The translations under genes and the position numbers were made by a program. The notes under the pieces were generated by a model that was not told where the DNA came from, did no database searches, and saw only the letters and a list, made by a program, of their open reading frames with translations. Of a stretch of DNA of 64,000 nt, positions 1 through 7,980 are shown piece after piece (the stretch's first letter is position 1; the number at the start of each line of letters is the position of its first letter). The stretch comes from Streptomyces griseosporeus (GTDB lineage: Bacteria > Actinomycetota > Actinomycetes > Streptomycetales > Streptomycetaceae): positions 928,482 to 992,481 of the forward strand of contig NZ_BNBR01000003.1 of assembly GCF_014656055.1 (NCBI RefSeq), read 5' to 3'.

Positions 1-142
1 TACCGAGGTGCGACAAGGGATTTCGCGGGTCGAGCGAGCCCCGCATCACGCTCCGTGTGGGCAAGCTCACCATTGGGGACGGGTCGAAGTGCCGTGTCGG
101 CAGTCCCTAAACTCGGCTTGTTTCAAGGAGGGAGCCTCAATC

Positions 143-1915
143 GTGCGCAAGGTGCTCATCGCCAACCGTGGCGAAATCGCTGTCCGCGTGGCCCGGGCCT
201 GCCGGGACGCCGGGATCGCGAGCGTGGCCGTCTACGCCGACCCGGACCGGGACGCTCTGCATGTCCGCGCCGCGGATGAGGCGTTCGCCCTGGGCGGTGA
301 CACTCCGGCCACCAGTTATCTGGTCATCGACAAGATCCTGAATGCCGCCCGGGAGTCGGGGGCGGACGCCGTCCACCCCGGTTACGGCTTCCTCTCCGAG
401 AACGCGGAGTTCGCGCAGGCGGTCATCGACGCGGGTCTGATCTGGATCGGCCCGCCCCCGCAGGCCATCCGCGACCTGGGGGACAAGGTCGCCGCCCGGC
501 ACATCGCCCAGCGTGCCGGCGCCCCCCTGGTGGCCGGCACCCCGGACCCGGTCTCCGGCGCCGACGAGGTCGTCGCGTTCGCCAAGGAGCACGGCCTGCC
601 CATCGCGATCAAGGCCGCCTTCGGTGGCGGCGGCCGCGGTCTGAAGGTCGCCCGCACCCTGGAGGAAGTCCCCGAGCTGTACGACTCCGCCGTGCGTGAG
701 GCGGTCGCCGCGTTCGGGCGCGGGGAGTGCTTCGTCGAGCGCTACCTCGACAAGCCCCGTCACGTGGAGACGCAGTGCCTGGCGGACAAGCACGGCAACG
801 TCGTCGTCGTCTCCACCCGTGACTGCTCGCTGCAGCGCCGCCACCAGAAGCTGGTCGAGGAGGCGCCGGCGCCGTTTTTGAACGAGGAGCAGGTCGCCGA
901 GCTGTACCGGGCGTCGAAGGCGATCCTGAAGGAGGCCGGCTACGTCGGCGCCGGCACGGTGGAGTTCCTCGTCGGCCTGGACGGCACGATCTCCTTCCTG
1001 GAGGTCAACACCCGCCTGCAGGTCGAGCACCCGGTCACCGAGGAGGTCGCCGGCATCGACCTGGTGCGGGAGATGTTCCGCATCGCCGACGGCGAGGAAC
1101 TCGGCTACGACGACCCCGTCCTGCGCGGGCACTCCTTCGAGTTCCGCATCAACGGCGAGGACCCCGGCCGCAACTTCCTGCCCGCCCCCGGCACGGTCAC
1201 CCGCTTCGACGCCCCCTCGGGTCCGGGTGTGCGCCTGGACGCCGGTGTGGAGTCGGGCAGCGTGATCGGCCCGGCCTGGGACTCGCTGCTGGCCAAGCTG
1301 ATCGTGACCGGCCGCACCCGCAAGGAGGCCCTGCAGCGCGCCGCCCGTGCGCTGGAGGAGTTCCAGGTCGAGGGCATGGCCACCGCCATCCCCTTCCACC
1401 GCGCGGTCGTGAAGGACCCCGCCTTCGCGCCGGAGCTGACCGGGTCGGCCGACCCGTTCACGGTCCACACCCGGTGGATCGAGACGGAGTTCGTCAACGA
1501 CATCAAGCCCTTCGCCGCCCCGGCCGATGCCGAGGCGGAGGAGGAGGCGGGCCGTGAGACCGTCGTCGTCGAGGTCGGCGGCAAGCGTCTTGAGGTCTCC
1601 CTGCCCTCCAGCCTGGGCATGAGCCTGGCCCGTACCGGCCTGGCCGCGGGCGCCAAGCCCAAGCGGCGCGCGGCGAAGAAGTCCGGCCCGGTCGCCTCGG
1701 GCGACACCCTGACCTCGCCGATGCAGGGCACCATCGTGAAGATCGCGGTGGAGGAGGGCCAGGAGGTCAAGGAGGGCGACCTGATCGTCGTCCTGGAGGC
1801 CATGAAGATGGAACAGCCCCTCAACGCGCACAAGTCCGGCACCATCAAGGGCCTGTCCGCCGAGGTCGGCGCCTCCCTCACCTCCGGCGCCGCCATCTGC
1901 GAGATCAAGGACTGA
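143..1915 (+). CDS. accA2: Acyl-CoA carboxylase alpha chain (biotin carboxylase + BCCP)
   Basis: This is the biotinylated alpha subunit of an acetyl/propionyl-CoA carboxylase, about 590 aa. It carboxylates biotin with ATP and bicarbonate for a separate carboxyltransferase beta subunit that is not in this window, feeding malonyl- or methylmalonyl-CoA to fatty acid and polyketide synthesis. The N-terminal biotin carboxylase fold begins RKVLIANRGEIAVRVARAC. The ATP-grasp glycine loop is AFGGGGRGLK and the active-site stretch is EVNTRLQVEHPVTE. The C-terminal biotinyl domain has the EAMKM motif with the acceptor Lys at about residue 555. The GTG start is fixed by a strong AAGGAGGGAG site at 125-134. 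A -10-like TAAACT at 108-113 could drive it. Streptomycetes carry near-identical accA1/accA2 copies, so the number is inferred from the gene order around it. Confidence 0.93.
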   Translation: MRKVLIANRGEIAVRVARACRDAGIASVAVYADPDRDALHVRAADEAFALGGDTPATSYLVIDKILNAARESGADAVHPGYGFLSENAEFAQAVIDAGLIWIGPPPQAIRDLGDKVAARHIAQRAGAPLVAGTPDPVSGADEVVAFAKEHGLPIAIKAAFGGGGRGLKVARTLEEVPELYDSAVREAVAAFGRGECFVERYLDKPRHVETQCLADKHGNVVVVSTRDCSLQRRHQKLVEEAPAPFLNEEQVAELYRASKAILKEAGYVGAGTVEFLVGLDGTISFLEVNTRLQVEHPVTEEVAGIDLVREMFRIADGEELGYDDPVLRGHSFEFRINGEDPGRNFLPAPGTVTRFDAPSGPGVRLDAGVESGSVIGPAWDSLLAKLIVTGRTRKEALQRAARALEEFQVEGMATAIPFHRAVVKDPAFAPELTGSADPFTVHTRWIETEFVNDIKPFAAPADAEAEEEAGRETVVVEVGGKRLEVSLPSSLGMSLARTGLAAGAKPKRRAAKKSGPVASGDTLTSPMQGTIVKIAVEEGQEVKEGDLIVVLEAMKMEQPLNAHKSGTIKGLSAEVGASLTSGAAICEIKD

Positions 1916-1956
1916 CGACAGTCCTCGCAGCATCCGTTCCCCGTGCCCGTCTCGAA

Positions 1957-1975
1957 GGGCGCGGGGAACTGCGCG
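1957..1975 (-). repeat. Dispersed intergenic repeat, copy 1
   Basis: The core GCGCGGGGAACTGCGCG lies in the spacer after accA2. The same core occurs in the opposite orientation near 9,995, 10,120 and 25,080, always between genes. It is partly self-complementary (GCGC...GCGC). Function unknown. Confidence 0.7.
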
Positions 1976-2067
1976 TTCAGCCCCGACGAGCCGGCCCCCG
2001 CGCACACGCCTGAAGCCCTACGGCGACCAGGCGCCCCGAGCAGGCAGAGCAAACCCGAGCCGGCAGG

Positions 2068-3015
2068 CTAACGCCGCCTCAGGTCGGCCACCCGCGCCGC
2101 CCGCTCCTGCGTCCCCGCCTGCTCGCCGAAGGCGTTCGCGGAGCGCAAGGGCATCTGCCGGCGCGGCGCGGGGAGCGGTACGTCCCGGCGCTGCTGGCGG
2201 CGCGCCGGGACGTCGTCACCCCCCTGGTTGCCGCTCGCCCCGGCCACGGCGATCTGCACCCCCTGGTCGGCGAGGGCCTGGAGTTCGGTGGCGGCGCGGT
2301 CGTCGTGGGCCGGCGGCTCGTCGGTGACGAGGCGGGTGATGAGGTCCGTCGGCACGGTCTGGAACATGGTGTCCGTGCCGAGCTTGGTGTGGTCGGCGAG
2401 GACCACGACCTCGGCGGCGGCCTGCACCAGGGCGCGGTCGACGGAGGCCGAGAGCATGTTGGAGGTGGACAGGCCGCGTTCGGCGGTCAGTCCGCTGCCC
2501 GACAGGAAGGCCCTCGACACGCGCAGCCCCTGCAGGGACTGCTCGGCGCCGCTGCCGACCAGGGCGTAGTTTGAGCCCCGCAGCGTGCCGCCGGTCATCA
2601 CCACCTCCACCCGGTTGGCGTGCGCCAGCGCCTGGGCCACCAGCAGCGAGTTGGTGACGACGGTGAGGCCGGGCACCCGGGCGAGCCGGCGGGCCAGCTC
2701 TTGGGTGGTGGTTCCCGCACCGACCACGATGGCCTCGCCCTCTTCGACGAAGCTGGCGGCGAGGTCGGCGATGGCCGTCTTCTCGGCGGTCGCGAGATGG
2801 GACTTCTGCGGAAAGCCGGACTCCCGCGTGAAACCGCCCGGCAGTACCGCACCGCCGTGCCGGCGGTCGAGGAGTCCTTCGGCCTCCAGTGCACGCACGT
2901 CCCGCCGTACGGTCACTTCGGAGGTCTGGACGACGCGGGCGAGCTCACGGAGCGACACGGCACCGTTCGCTCGCACCATTTCGAGGATCAATTGGCGACG
3001 TTCTGCAGCGAACAC
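2068..3015 (-). CDS. DeoR-family transcriptional regulator
   Basis: Cytoplasmic sugar-phosphate-responsive repressor, 315 aa. Residues 1-57 form a DeoR-type winged helix (ERRQLILEMVRANGAVSLRE, then TSEVTVRRDVRALEAEGLL). Residues about 70-235 form the DeoR sensor domain with the conserved VVGAGTTTQELARRL and ADHTKLG segments. The last ~60 residues are an Arg/Gln-rich tail beyond the usual ~255-aa length. The start is GTG. It stands alone between accA2 and the flavoprotein reductase gene and is transcribed toward accA2. It is one of only three classical one-component repressor-type genes in the window (with LysR and TetR) and the one nearest the nucleoside genes, so it is a positional candidate for the nucleoside palindrome. 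Nothing in the sequence proves that link. Confidence 0.88.
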   Translation of the reverse strand: MFAAERRQLILEMVRANGAVSLRELARVVQTSEVTVRRDVRALEAEGLLDRRHGGAVLPGGFTRESGFPQKSHLATAEKTAIADLAASFVEEGEAIVVGAGTTTQELARRLARVPGLTVVTNSLLVAQALAHANRVEVVMTGGTLRGSNYALVGSGAEQSLQGLRVSRAFLSGSGLTAERGLSTSNMLSASVDRALVQAAAEVVVLADHTKLGTDTMFQTVPTDLITRLVTDEPPAHDDRAATELQALADQGVQIAVAGASGNQGGDDVPARRQQRRDVPLPAPRRQMPLRSANAFGEQAGTQERAARVADLRRR

Positions 3016-3145
3016 GAAACTGACAGTAACGCGGGCGACCGTCTGGTTTCAGCAGTATGCGCCGATTAAACGAAGTTGTTCGCACAAGGCGGCGGAAGGT
3101 GGTATAGAGGCCTACCCCCGCCGCCTATGCCAATCGCATGGGCGG

Positions 3146-3172
3146 CGACTCCCCGTGACGGACGGGGAGTCG
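3146..3172 (-). terminator. Hairpin terminator after the reductase gene
   Basis: Perfect 11-bp stem (CGACTCCCCGT / ACGGGGAGTCG) with a 5-nt loop, about 44 nt beyond the stop of the leftward reductase gene. There is no clear T tract, as is common in Streptomyces. Confidence 0.65.
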
Positions 3173-3215
3173 ATTCCGGCCGCGAGCGTCCGTGAGCGTC
3201 CATGAGGGCGCTGAC

Positions 3216-4664
3216 CTAGGCCTCCGCGCCCGCCTTGCGGGTGTGCAGCTGCCGGGCCACCTCGGCGATCGAGCCCGAGAGGGACGGGTAGACCGTGAAC
3301 GCGTTGGCGATCTGCTCGACCGTCAGATTGTTGTCGACCGCGATCGAGATGGGGTGGATCAGTTCCGAGGCGCGCGGCGCGACGACCACACCGCCGACGA
3401 CGATCCCGGTGCCCGGCCGGCAGAAGATCTTGACGAAGCCGTCCCGGATGCCCTGCATCTTGGCGCGCGGGTTGCGCAGCAGCGGCAGCTTCACCACGCG
3501 GGCGTCGATCTTCCCCGCGTCCACGTCGGCCTGCGTGTAGCCGACGGTGGCGATCTCGGGGTCGGTGAAGACGTTGGAGGAGACCGTCTTGAGGTTGAGG
3601 GGGGCCACCGCGTCGCCGAGGAAGTGGTACATGGCGATACGTCCCTGCATGGCGGCGACGGACGCGAGGGCGAAGACGCCGGTCACGTCACCGGCCGCGT
3701 ACACGCCCGGGGCGGTCGTGCGGGAGACCTTGTCGGTCCAGATGTGGCCGGACTCGCGCAGCTTGACGCCGGCCTCCTCCAGGCCGAGGCCCGCGGAGTT
3801 CGGGATCGCGCCGACCGCCATCAGGCAGTGGGAGCCGGTGATGACCCGGCCGTCGGCGAGGGTGACCTCGACGCGGTCGCCGACCCGCTTGGCGGCGGAG
3901 GCGCGGGAGCGGGCCATGACGTTCATGCCGCGGCGGCGGAAGACGTCCTCCAGGACGGCCGCGGCGTCCGGGTCCTCGCCGGGCAGCACGCGGTCGCGGG
4001 AGGAGACGAGGGTGACGCGGGAGCCGAGGGCCTGGTAGGCGCCGGCGAACTCGGCGCCGGTGACGCCGGAACCGACCACGATCAGCTCTTCGGGCAGCTC
4101 GGTGAGGTCGTAGACCTGGGTCCAGTTCAGGATGCGCTCGCCGTCCGGCTGGGCGTCGGGCAGCTCGCGGGGGTGACCGCCGGTGGCGATGAGCACGGCG
4201 TCGGCGGTGAGGGTCTCCTCGGTGCCGTCGGCGGCGGTGACGACGACCTTGCGGGAGCCGTCGAGGGCCTGCATGCCCTCCAGCCGGCCGCGGCCGCGCA
4301 GGACGCGGGCGCCGGCCCGGGTGACGGAGGCGGTGATGTCGTGCGACTGGGCGAGCGCGAGGCGCTTGACACGCCGGTTGACCTTGCCGAGGTCGACGCC
4401 GACCACACGGGCGCTCTGCTCCAGGGGCGGGGTGTCGTCGGCGACGATGATCCCCAGCTCCTCGTACGAGGAGTCGAAGGTGGTCATCACCTCGGCCGTA
4501 GCGATAAGGGTCTTCGACGGCACGCAGTCGGTCAGCACCGACGCTCCGCCCAGACCGTCGCAGTCGACGACGGTCACCTCCGCGCCGAGCTGAGCGGCCA
4601 CCAGGGCCGCTTCGTATCCGCCGGGTCCGCCACCGATGATCACGATCCGAGTCACGTACTCCAT
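3216..4664 (-). CDS. FAD-dependent NAD(P)H:quinone reductase (LpdA-like flavoprotein disulfide reductase family)
   Basis: A 482-aa flavoprotein with the lipoamide dehydrogenase fold. The FAD-binding loop is IIGGGPGGYEAA (residues 9-20), the second nucleotide-binding segment is VVGSGVTGAEFAGA, and a C-terminal dimerisation domain follows. The redox motif is altered: where lipoamide dehydrogenases have CxxxxC, this protein has GGASVLTDCVPSK, so Ser42 replaces the first Cys and only Cys47 remains. The same loss is known in the mycobacterial Rv3303c/LpdA type, which reduces quinones rather than disulfides. No 2-oxo acid dehydrogenase subunits lie nearby, which also argues against a lipoamide role. 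The ATG start gives MEYVTR; a GTG three codons later is possible. Confidence 0.85.
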   Translation of the reverse strand: MEYVTRIVIIGGGPGGYEAALVAAQLGAEVTVVDCDGLGGASVLTDCVPSKTLIATAEVMTTFDSSYEELGIIVADDTPPLEQSARVVGVDLGKVNRRVKRLALAQSHDITASVTRAGARVLRGRGRLEGMQALDGSRKVVVTAADGTEETLTADAVLIATGGHPRELPDAQPDGERILNWTQVYDLTELPEELIVVGSGVTGAEFAGAYQALGSRVTLVSSRDRVLPGEDPDAAAVLEDVFRRRGMNVMARSRASAAKRVGDRVEVTLADGRVITGSHCLMAVGAIPNSAGLGLEEAGVKLRESGHIWTDKVSRTTAPGVYAAGDVTGVFALASVAAMQGRIAMYHFLGDAVAPLNLKTVSSNVFTDPEIATVGYTQADVDAGKIDARVVKLPLLRNPRAKMQGIRDGFVKIFCRPGTGIVVGGVVVAPRASELIHPISIAVDNNLTVEQIANAFTVYPSLSGSIAEVARQLHTRKAGAEA

Positions 4665-4780
4665 TGTCCCGCACCGTTCAAGGTGGTACCGCCCCGGGGG
4701 CGCGGGCGTGGTGTGTCCGTTACAAAGGGGACCACCGGGGACAGGGGTGGCGTGAGTTCCGGCTGCCGTACCCTTCCGGC

Positions 4781-5218
4781 ATGTCGCTCTACGCCGCGTA
4801 CGCCGGCAACCTCGACGCGCGGTTGATGTCCCGTCGCGCCCCGCACTCGCCGCTGCGCGCCACCGGCTGGCTGAACGGGTGGCGGCTGACCTTCGGGGGC
4901 GAGCACATGGGCTGGGAGGGCGCGCTGGCGACGATCGTCGAGGACCCGCTCTCCCAGGTCTTCGTCGCGCTGTACGACATCGCCCCGATGGACGAGGACG
5001 CGCTGGACCGCTGGGAGGGTGTCGGACTGGACATCTACCGCCGGGTCCGGCTGCGGGTGCACACGCTCGACGGCGAGGAGCAGGCCTGGGCGTACGCCCT
5101 GAACGGCTACGAGGGCGGCCTTCCGTCGGCGCGCTACCTGGGCGAGATCGCCGACGCGGCGGAGTCGGCGGGGGCGCCGCACGACTACGTCATGGAGCTG
5201 CGCAAGCGGCCCTGCTGA
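4781..5218 (+). CDS. Gamma-glutamylcyclotransferase-like (GGCT/AIG2 fold) protein
   Basis: Small cytoplasmic protein, 145 aa. It begins SLYAAYAGNLDARLM, matching the family signature Y-x-S/G-N-L, and has an acidic residue in LDRWEGVG at the position of the family's catalytic Glu. Family members cyclise gamma-glutamyl amines or peptides to 5-oxoproline, but the natural substrate cannot be read here. The ATG was chosen because the longer upstream frame has no ribosome site and lacks family similarity. It lies between the leftward reductase gene and the nucleoside phosphorylase gene, with its own spacer on each side. Confidence 0.75.
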   Translation: MSLYAAYAGNLDARLMSRRAPHSPLRATGWLNGWRLTFGGEHMGWEGALATIVEDPLSQVFVALYDIAPMDEDALDRWEGVGLDIYRRVRLRVHTLDGEEQAWAYALNGYEGGLPSARYLGEIADAAESAGAPHDYVMELRKRPC

Positions 5219-5295
5219 GCGCCGCACGGCCGGGGCGCGGGGGCGGTTCGTCGGAAACGACAAGACAACGATCCCGTTCCCGTCAGCTCTGTCAT

Positions 5296-5307
5296 CTACG
5301 CGCGTAG
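5296..5307. promoter_or_regulatory. Nucleoside-regulon palindrome upstream of the PNP gene
   Basis: Perfect 12-bp palindrome CTACGCGCGTAG. A -10-like TACCCT follows at 5320-5325 and the GTG start lies 7 nt after it, so the transcript is probably leaderless and the palindrome covers the -35 region. The same palindrome occurs before deoC and add, with degenerate copies before the nucleoside ABC genes. Confidence 0.75.
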
Positions 5308-5332
5308 GCGAAGCTCGGCTACCCTCGACCCC

Positions 5333-6157
5333 GTGAACGCATCTCTTCTTCCGGACGACATCCAGGGCGACCCGCACGCCGCCGCCGACGCCGCCGCCGC
5401 GCGCCTGCGCGAACTGACGGGCGCCGAGACCCACGACGTCGCCCTCGTGATGGGCTCCGGCTGGGCCCCGGCCGTGGACGCGCTGGGCACCCCCGAGGCC
5501 GAGTTCCAGGTCACCGAGCTGCCCGGGTTCCCGCCCCCGGTGGTCGAGGGCCACGGCGGCAAGATCCGCTCGTACCGCATCGGCGCCAAGCGCGCCCTGG
5601 TCTTCCTGGGCCGGACCCACTACTACGAGGGTCGCGGCGTCGCCGCCGTCGCGCACGGCGTGCGCACCGCGGTCGCGGCCGGCTGCAAGACCGTGGTGCT
5701 CACCAACGGCTGCGGCGGCCTGCGCGAGGGCATGCGCCCCGGCCAGCCGGTGCTGATCAGCGACCACATCAACCTCACCGCCACCTCCCCCATCGTCGGC
5801 GCCAACTTCGTCGACCTGACCGACCTGTACTCGCCGCGGCTGCGCGCGCTGTGCAAGGAGGTCGACCCCACGCTGGAGGAGGGCGTCTACGCCCAGTTCC
5901 CCGGCCCGCACTACGAGACCCCGGCCGAGATCCGCATGGCCCGCGTGATCGGCGCCGACCTGGTCGGCATGTCGACCGTGCTGGAGGCCATCGCCGCGCG
6001 TGAGGCGGGCGCCGAGGTGCTCGGCATCTCCCTGGTGACCAACCTCGCCGCCGGCATGACGGGCGAGCCGCTGAACCACGAGGAGGTCCTCCAGGCCGGC
6101 CGCGACAGCGCCGCCCGGATGGGCTCGCTGCTCGCGCAGGTGCTGGACCGGCTGTAA
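5333..6157 (+). CDS. punA: Purine-nucleoside phosphorylase (trimeric type)
   Basis: A 274-aa cytoplasmic enzyme that phosphorolyses purine (deoxy)nucleosides to the base and (deoxy)ribose-1-phosphate. Visible trimeric-class signatures are the phosphate-binding VMGSGW and GRTHYYEG segments, TNGCGGLREGM, GPHYETPAEIRM, the active-site GMSTVLEA, and the purine-contacting Asn in LVTNLAAGM, typical of 6-oxopurine enzymes. The length matches the trimeric family. The GTG start lacks a Shine-Dalgarno site, but a -10-like TACCCT ends 7 nt upstream, indicating leaderless expression. The phosphomutase gene follows 41 nt downstream, so the product sugar-1-phosphate can be isomerised by its neighbour. Confidence 0.93.
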   Translation: MNASLLPDDIQGDPHAAADAAAARLRELTGAETHDVALVMGSGWAPAVDALGTPEAEFQVTELPGFPPPVVEGHGGKIRSYRIGAKRALVFLGRTHYYEGRGVAAVAHGVRTAVAAGCKTVVLTNGCGGLREGMRPGQPVLISDHINLTATSPIVGANFVDLTDLYSPRLRALCKEVDPTLEEGVYAQFPGPHYETPAEIRMARVIGADLVGMSTVLEAIAAREAGAEVLGISLVTNLAAGMTGEPLNHEEVLQAGRDSAARMGSLLAQVLDRL

Positions 6158-6198
6158 ACCGCATCGCCGAATACCGACGAGGAGAGGCTGAACCGACC

Positions 6199-7830
6199 GT
6201 GCACGACGAAGTCATCGCCCGGGCCCAGGCCTGGCTGGCCGAGGACCCCGACCCGGACACCCGCGCGGAACTCGCCCGGCTGATCGAGGCCGACGACGTC
6301 AAGGAGCTGACCGCCCGTTTCTCCGGCACCCTGCAGTTCGGCACCGCCGGTCTCCGTGGTGAGCTGGGCGCCGGCCCGATGCGCATGAACCGCACGGTCG
6401 TCATCCGGGCGGCGGCGGGCCTCGCGTCGTACCTGAAGAAGCAGGGCCAGGAGGGCGGTCTGGTCGTCATCGGCTACGACGCCCGCCACAAGTCCGCCGA
6501 CTTCGCCCTCGACACGGCCGCCGTGATGACCGGCGCCGGCCTGCGCGCGGCGGTCCTGCCCCGCCCGCTGCCGACGCCCGTCCTCGCCTTCGCCATACGG
6601 CACCTCGGCGCAGTCGCGGGCGTGGAGGTCACCGCCAGCCACAACCCGCCCCGCGACAACGGCTACAAGGTCTACCTCGGCGACGGCTCCCAGATCGTGC
6701 CGCCGGCCGACGCGGAGATCGCCGCCGAGATCGCGGCCGTACCGTCCCTGACGGTCGTCCCGCGTCCCACCGAGGGCTGGGAGACGCTCGACGACAGCGT
6801 CCTGGAGGCCTATCTGGCCCGCACGGACGCCGTCCTCGCCGCCGGCTCCCCGCGCACGGCCCGCACGGTCTACACGGCCATGCACGGCGTCGGGAAGGAC
6901 GTCCTGCTGGCCGCGTTCGCCCGGGCCGGTTTCCCCGAGCCGGTGCTGGTCGCCGAGCAGGCGGACCCGGACCCGGAGTTCCCGACGGTCGCCTTCCCCA
7001 ACCCGGAGGAGCCGGGCGCGATGGACCTGGCGTTCGCCAGGGCCCGCGAGACCGGCCCCGACCTGGTGATCGCCAACGACCCGGACGCCGACCGCTGCGC
7101 CGTCGCCGTGCGGGACGGCGCGGACTGGCGGATGCTGCGCGGCGACGAGGTCGGCGCGCTGCTCGCCGCGCACCTGGTGCGCCGGGGCGTGACCGGCACC
7201 TTCGCCGAGTCGATCGTCTCCTCCTCGCTGCTCGGCCGGATCGCCGAGAAGGCGGGCCTGCCCTACGAGGAGACCCTCACCGGCTTCAAGTGGATCGCCC
7301 GCGTCGACGGCCTGCGCTACGGCTACGAGGAGGCCCTCGGCTACTGCGTGGACCCCGAGGGCGTGCGCGACAAGGACGGCATCACCGCCGCGCTGCTGAT
7401 CACGGAGCTGGCGTCGCAGCTGAAGGAGGAGGGCCGCACCCTCCTCGACCTGCTCGACGACCTCGCCGTGGAGCACGGCCTGCACGCCACCGACCAGCTG
7501 TCGGTGCGCGTGGAGGACCTGTCGGTCATCGCGAGCGCGATGCGCCGCCTGCGCGAGCAGCCGCCGACCGAGCTGGCCGGCCTGGCGATCGTCCGCGCCG
7601 AGGACCTGACCCGGGGCACGGACAAGCTGCCGCCCACCGACGGCCTGCGCTACACCCTGGACGGCGCGCGGGTCATCGTCCGCCCGAGCGGCACCGAGCC
7701 CAAGCTGAAGTGCTACCTGGAGGTCGTCGTGCCGGTCGCGTCGCACGCCGGGCTGCCGGAGGCGCGGGCGAAGGCGGCCGGACTGCTGGACGCCGTCAAG
7801 CGGGACCTGTCGGCGGCCGCGGGCATCTGA
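6199..7830 (+). CDS. Phosphohexomutase-superfamily enzyme, probable phosphopentomutase
   Basis: A 543-aa alpha-D-phosphohexomutase family protein. The phosphoserine loop is EVTASHNPPRDNGYK, the Mg-binding loop DPDADRCAVAV, the sugar-recognition segment GYCVDPEGV and the phosphate-binding segment RPSGTEPKLK, in the canonical order. The length and the TASHNP variant fit the PGM2/phosphopentomutase-type subgroup (usually 550-600 aa). It is co-transcribed with purine-nucleoside phosphorylase, and deoC lies a few kb downstream. That suggests conversion of (deoxy)ribose-1-phosphate to the 5-phosphate, although such genes are often annotated as phosphomannomutase. The GTG start follows a GGAGAGG site. 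A long palindromic terminator ends the operon. Confidence 0.85.
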   Translation: MHDEVIARAQAWLAEDPDPDTRAELARLIEADDVKELTARFSGTLQFGTAGLRGELGAGPMRMNRTVVIRAAAGLASYLKKQGQEGGLVVIGYDARHKSADFALDTAAVMTGAGLRAAVLPRPLPTPVLAFAIRHLGAVAGVEVTASHNPPRDNGYKVYLGDGSQIVPPADAEIAAEIAAVPSLTVVPRPTEGWETLDDSVLEAYLARTDAVLAAGSPRTARTVYTAMHGVGKDVLLAAFARAGFPEPVLVAEQADPDPEFPTVAFPNPEEPGAMDLAFARARETGPDLVIANDPDADRCAVAVRDGADWRMLRGDEVGALLAAHLVRRGVTGTFAESIVSSSLLGRIAEKAGLPYEETLTGFKWIARVDGLRYGYEEALGYCVDPEGVRDKDGITAALLITELASQLKEEGRTLLDLLDDLAVEHGLHATDQLSVRVEDLSVIASAMRRLREQPPTELAGLAIVRAEDLTRGTDKLPPTDGLRYTLDGARVIVRPSGTEPKLKCYLEVVVPVASHAGLPEARAKAAGLLDAVKRDLSAAAGI

Positions 7831-7856
7831 TCCGCCGCGCGTTTCCCTCAGGGCCT

Positions 7857-7890
7857 CGATGGGGCGCCCCCGGCCGGGGGCGCCCCATCG
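7857..7890 (+). terminator. Terminator of the PNP-phosphomutase operon
   Basis: A 34-bp perfect palindrome 26 nt after the phosphomutase stop: each 17-nt arm starts CGATGGGGCGCC on its own strand. Very stable, and could act in both directions. Confidence 0.85.
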
Positions 7891-7980
7891 GGTGATTTCG
7901 GACGGCTGCCGCGGCCGCGGCGCCCCCGCCCGGGCAACGGTGTACCGGTACCGCCCGCCCGAGTGCTGGAGGCCGCCGCC

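Noticed and set aside
137..2005. A 622-codon frame opposite accA2
   Set aside because: It is the antisense shadow of a strongly coding gene, has His/Arg/Gly/Asp-rich composition without family motifs, and is expected in ~72% GC DNA.
2068..3015. DeoR-type gene as the proven repressor of the nucleoside palindrome
   Set aside because: Only proximity and family suggest it, and no palindrome copy lies before this gene. Kept as a hypothesis inside the regulon finding.
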